Both the position numbers and the translations under genes were made by a program. This document shows, piece after piece, positions 63,542 through 64,000 of a stretch of DNA of 64,000 nucleotides. The stretch comes from Bradyrhizobium tropiciagri (GTDB lineage Bacteria; Pseudomonadota; Alphaproteobacteria; Rhizobiales; Xanthobacteraceae), in assembly GCF_018130545.1 (NCBI RefSeq), contig NZ_JAFCKF010000003.1:682001-746000 (forward strand), given 5' to 3'. Under the pieces are notes generated by a model, which made no database searches, was not told where the DNA came from, and worked only from the letters and a program-made list of their open reading frames with translations. Numbering within the stretch: position 1 is the stretch's first letter; each line of letters opens with the position of its first letter.

Positions 63542-64000
63542 ATGCCCTTTCCCCGCGCATCCCAAGCCCTGTCCCGCTTCACCGTGCTGGACTTGACCCG
63601 GGTCCGCTCCGGGCCGACCTGCGTGCGCCAGCTCGCCGACTGGGGTGCCAATGTGATCAAGATCGATGCGCTGCTGGAAGACGGCGGCGGCGAGCAGCCG
63701 GGCGGCCCCCGCGGCGGCTCCGATTTCCAGAACCTGCATCGCAACAAGCGCGCCATGACGCTGAACCTGAAGGACCCCAAGGGGCTCGAGGTGTTCAAGC
63801 GGCTGGCCGAGCAGGCCGACGTCATCGTCGAGAATTTTCGGCCGGACGTGAAGGGCAAGCTCGGCATCGACTATGAGAGCATCCGCAAGATCAATCCCAG
63901 GATTGTCTATGGCAGCATCTCCGGCTTCGGCCAGGACGGACCCTATCACAAGCGCCCGGGCTTCGATCAGATCGCGCAGGGCATGGGCGGCCTGATGTCG
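63542..64000 (+). CDS. class III (CaiB/BaiF) CoA-transferase, partial at window end
   Basis: The first 153 codons are in the window and the frame stays open to the edge. The visible part has LDLTRVRSGPTCVRQLADWG, RNKRAMTLNLKDPKG, IVENFRPDVKGKLGIDYE and ISGFGQDGPY, all hallmarks of the family. The catalytic Asp lies just beyond in the family and is not shown. It would transfer CoA between carboxylic acids. AGAGGTG lies about five bases before the ATG. Confidence 0.9.
   Translation, partial: MPFPRASQALSRFTVLDLTRVRSGPTCVRQLADWGANVIKIDALLEDGGGEQPGGPRGGSDFQNLHRNKRAMTLNLKDPKGLEVFKRLAEQADVIVENFRPDVKGKLGIDYESIRKINPRIVYGSISGFGQDGPYHKRPGFDQIAQGMGGLMS

Overview
The window is high-GC DNA from an alphaproteobacterium, most likely Bradyrhizobium or a close relative (Nitrobacteraceae). 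This is inferred from gene style, two multi-gene branched-chain-amino-acid-type ABC transporters and several intergenic palindromes of a kind I associate with that group. No rRNA, tRNA, CRISPR array, phage or intact insertion sequence was seen. Most genes belong to surface-glycan synthesis and export, wrapped around a metabolic/transport segment.

Layout. (1) 70-4919 (+): methyltransferase-GT2 fusion, a second methyltransferase and an 866-aa membrane protein. (2) 5138-6865: secreted TPR-metacaspase. (3) 6879-12667 (-): Liv-type transporter (binding protein, LivH, M, G, F) followed by a MetE-like enzyme; a perfect 20-bp palindrome lies upstream. (4) 13035-15261: small lipoprotein, purU and a uroporphyrinogen-III synthase-like gene. 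(5) 15374-17411 (-): gmd-fcl for GDP-L-fucose, next to a Crp/Fnr regulator. (6) 18624-25784 (+): a second Liv-type transporter with an embedded acyl-CoA synthetase. (7) 25859-28970: AGE-type epimerase, PaaK-like ligase and GmhB-like phosphatase. (8) 29002-34191 (-): nucleotide-sugar genes (WbpE-, WbpD-, WbpB-like, UDP-uronate 4-epimerase, UDP-sugar 6-dehydrogenase).

The glycan core runs from 34607 to 63240. A plus-strand asnB is followed by a long minus-strand run read from 49003 down to 36543: winged-helix regulator, RfaH/NusG-like antiterminator, second asnB, Wzm, Wzt, TylF-type methyltransferase, methyltransferase-GT4 fusion, GT4, methyltransferase, GT4. Plus-strand genes at 49592-53020 encode a GT4, a Wzy-like membrane protein and a small exported protein, facing a transglutaminase-like protein. 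A second minus-strand run (63240 to 54226) carries Wzx, a third AsnB, a CgeB-like glycosyltransferase, methyltransferases, an acetyltransferase, an epimerase and a GT4. The window ends inside a class III CoA-transferase gene.

The genes predict a glycan built from L-fucose and uronic or diamino-uronic sugars, with several O-methyl and acetyl groups and probably uronamides (three AsnB-like amidotransferases). Both an ABC (Wzm/Wzt) and a Wzx route of export are present. The most striking signal is a control module at the head of the long operon. The winged-helix gene has two tandem GTTCA-type palindromes in front of it and overlaps the antiterminator gene. The leader that follows contains GCGGTAGCTTG, a close match to the enterobacterial ops element recognised by RfaH.
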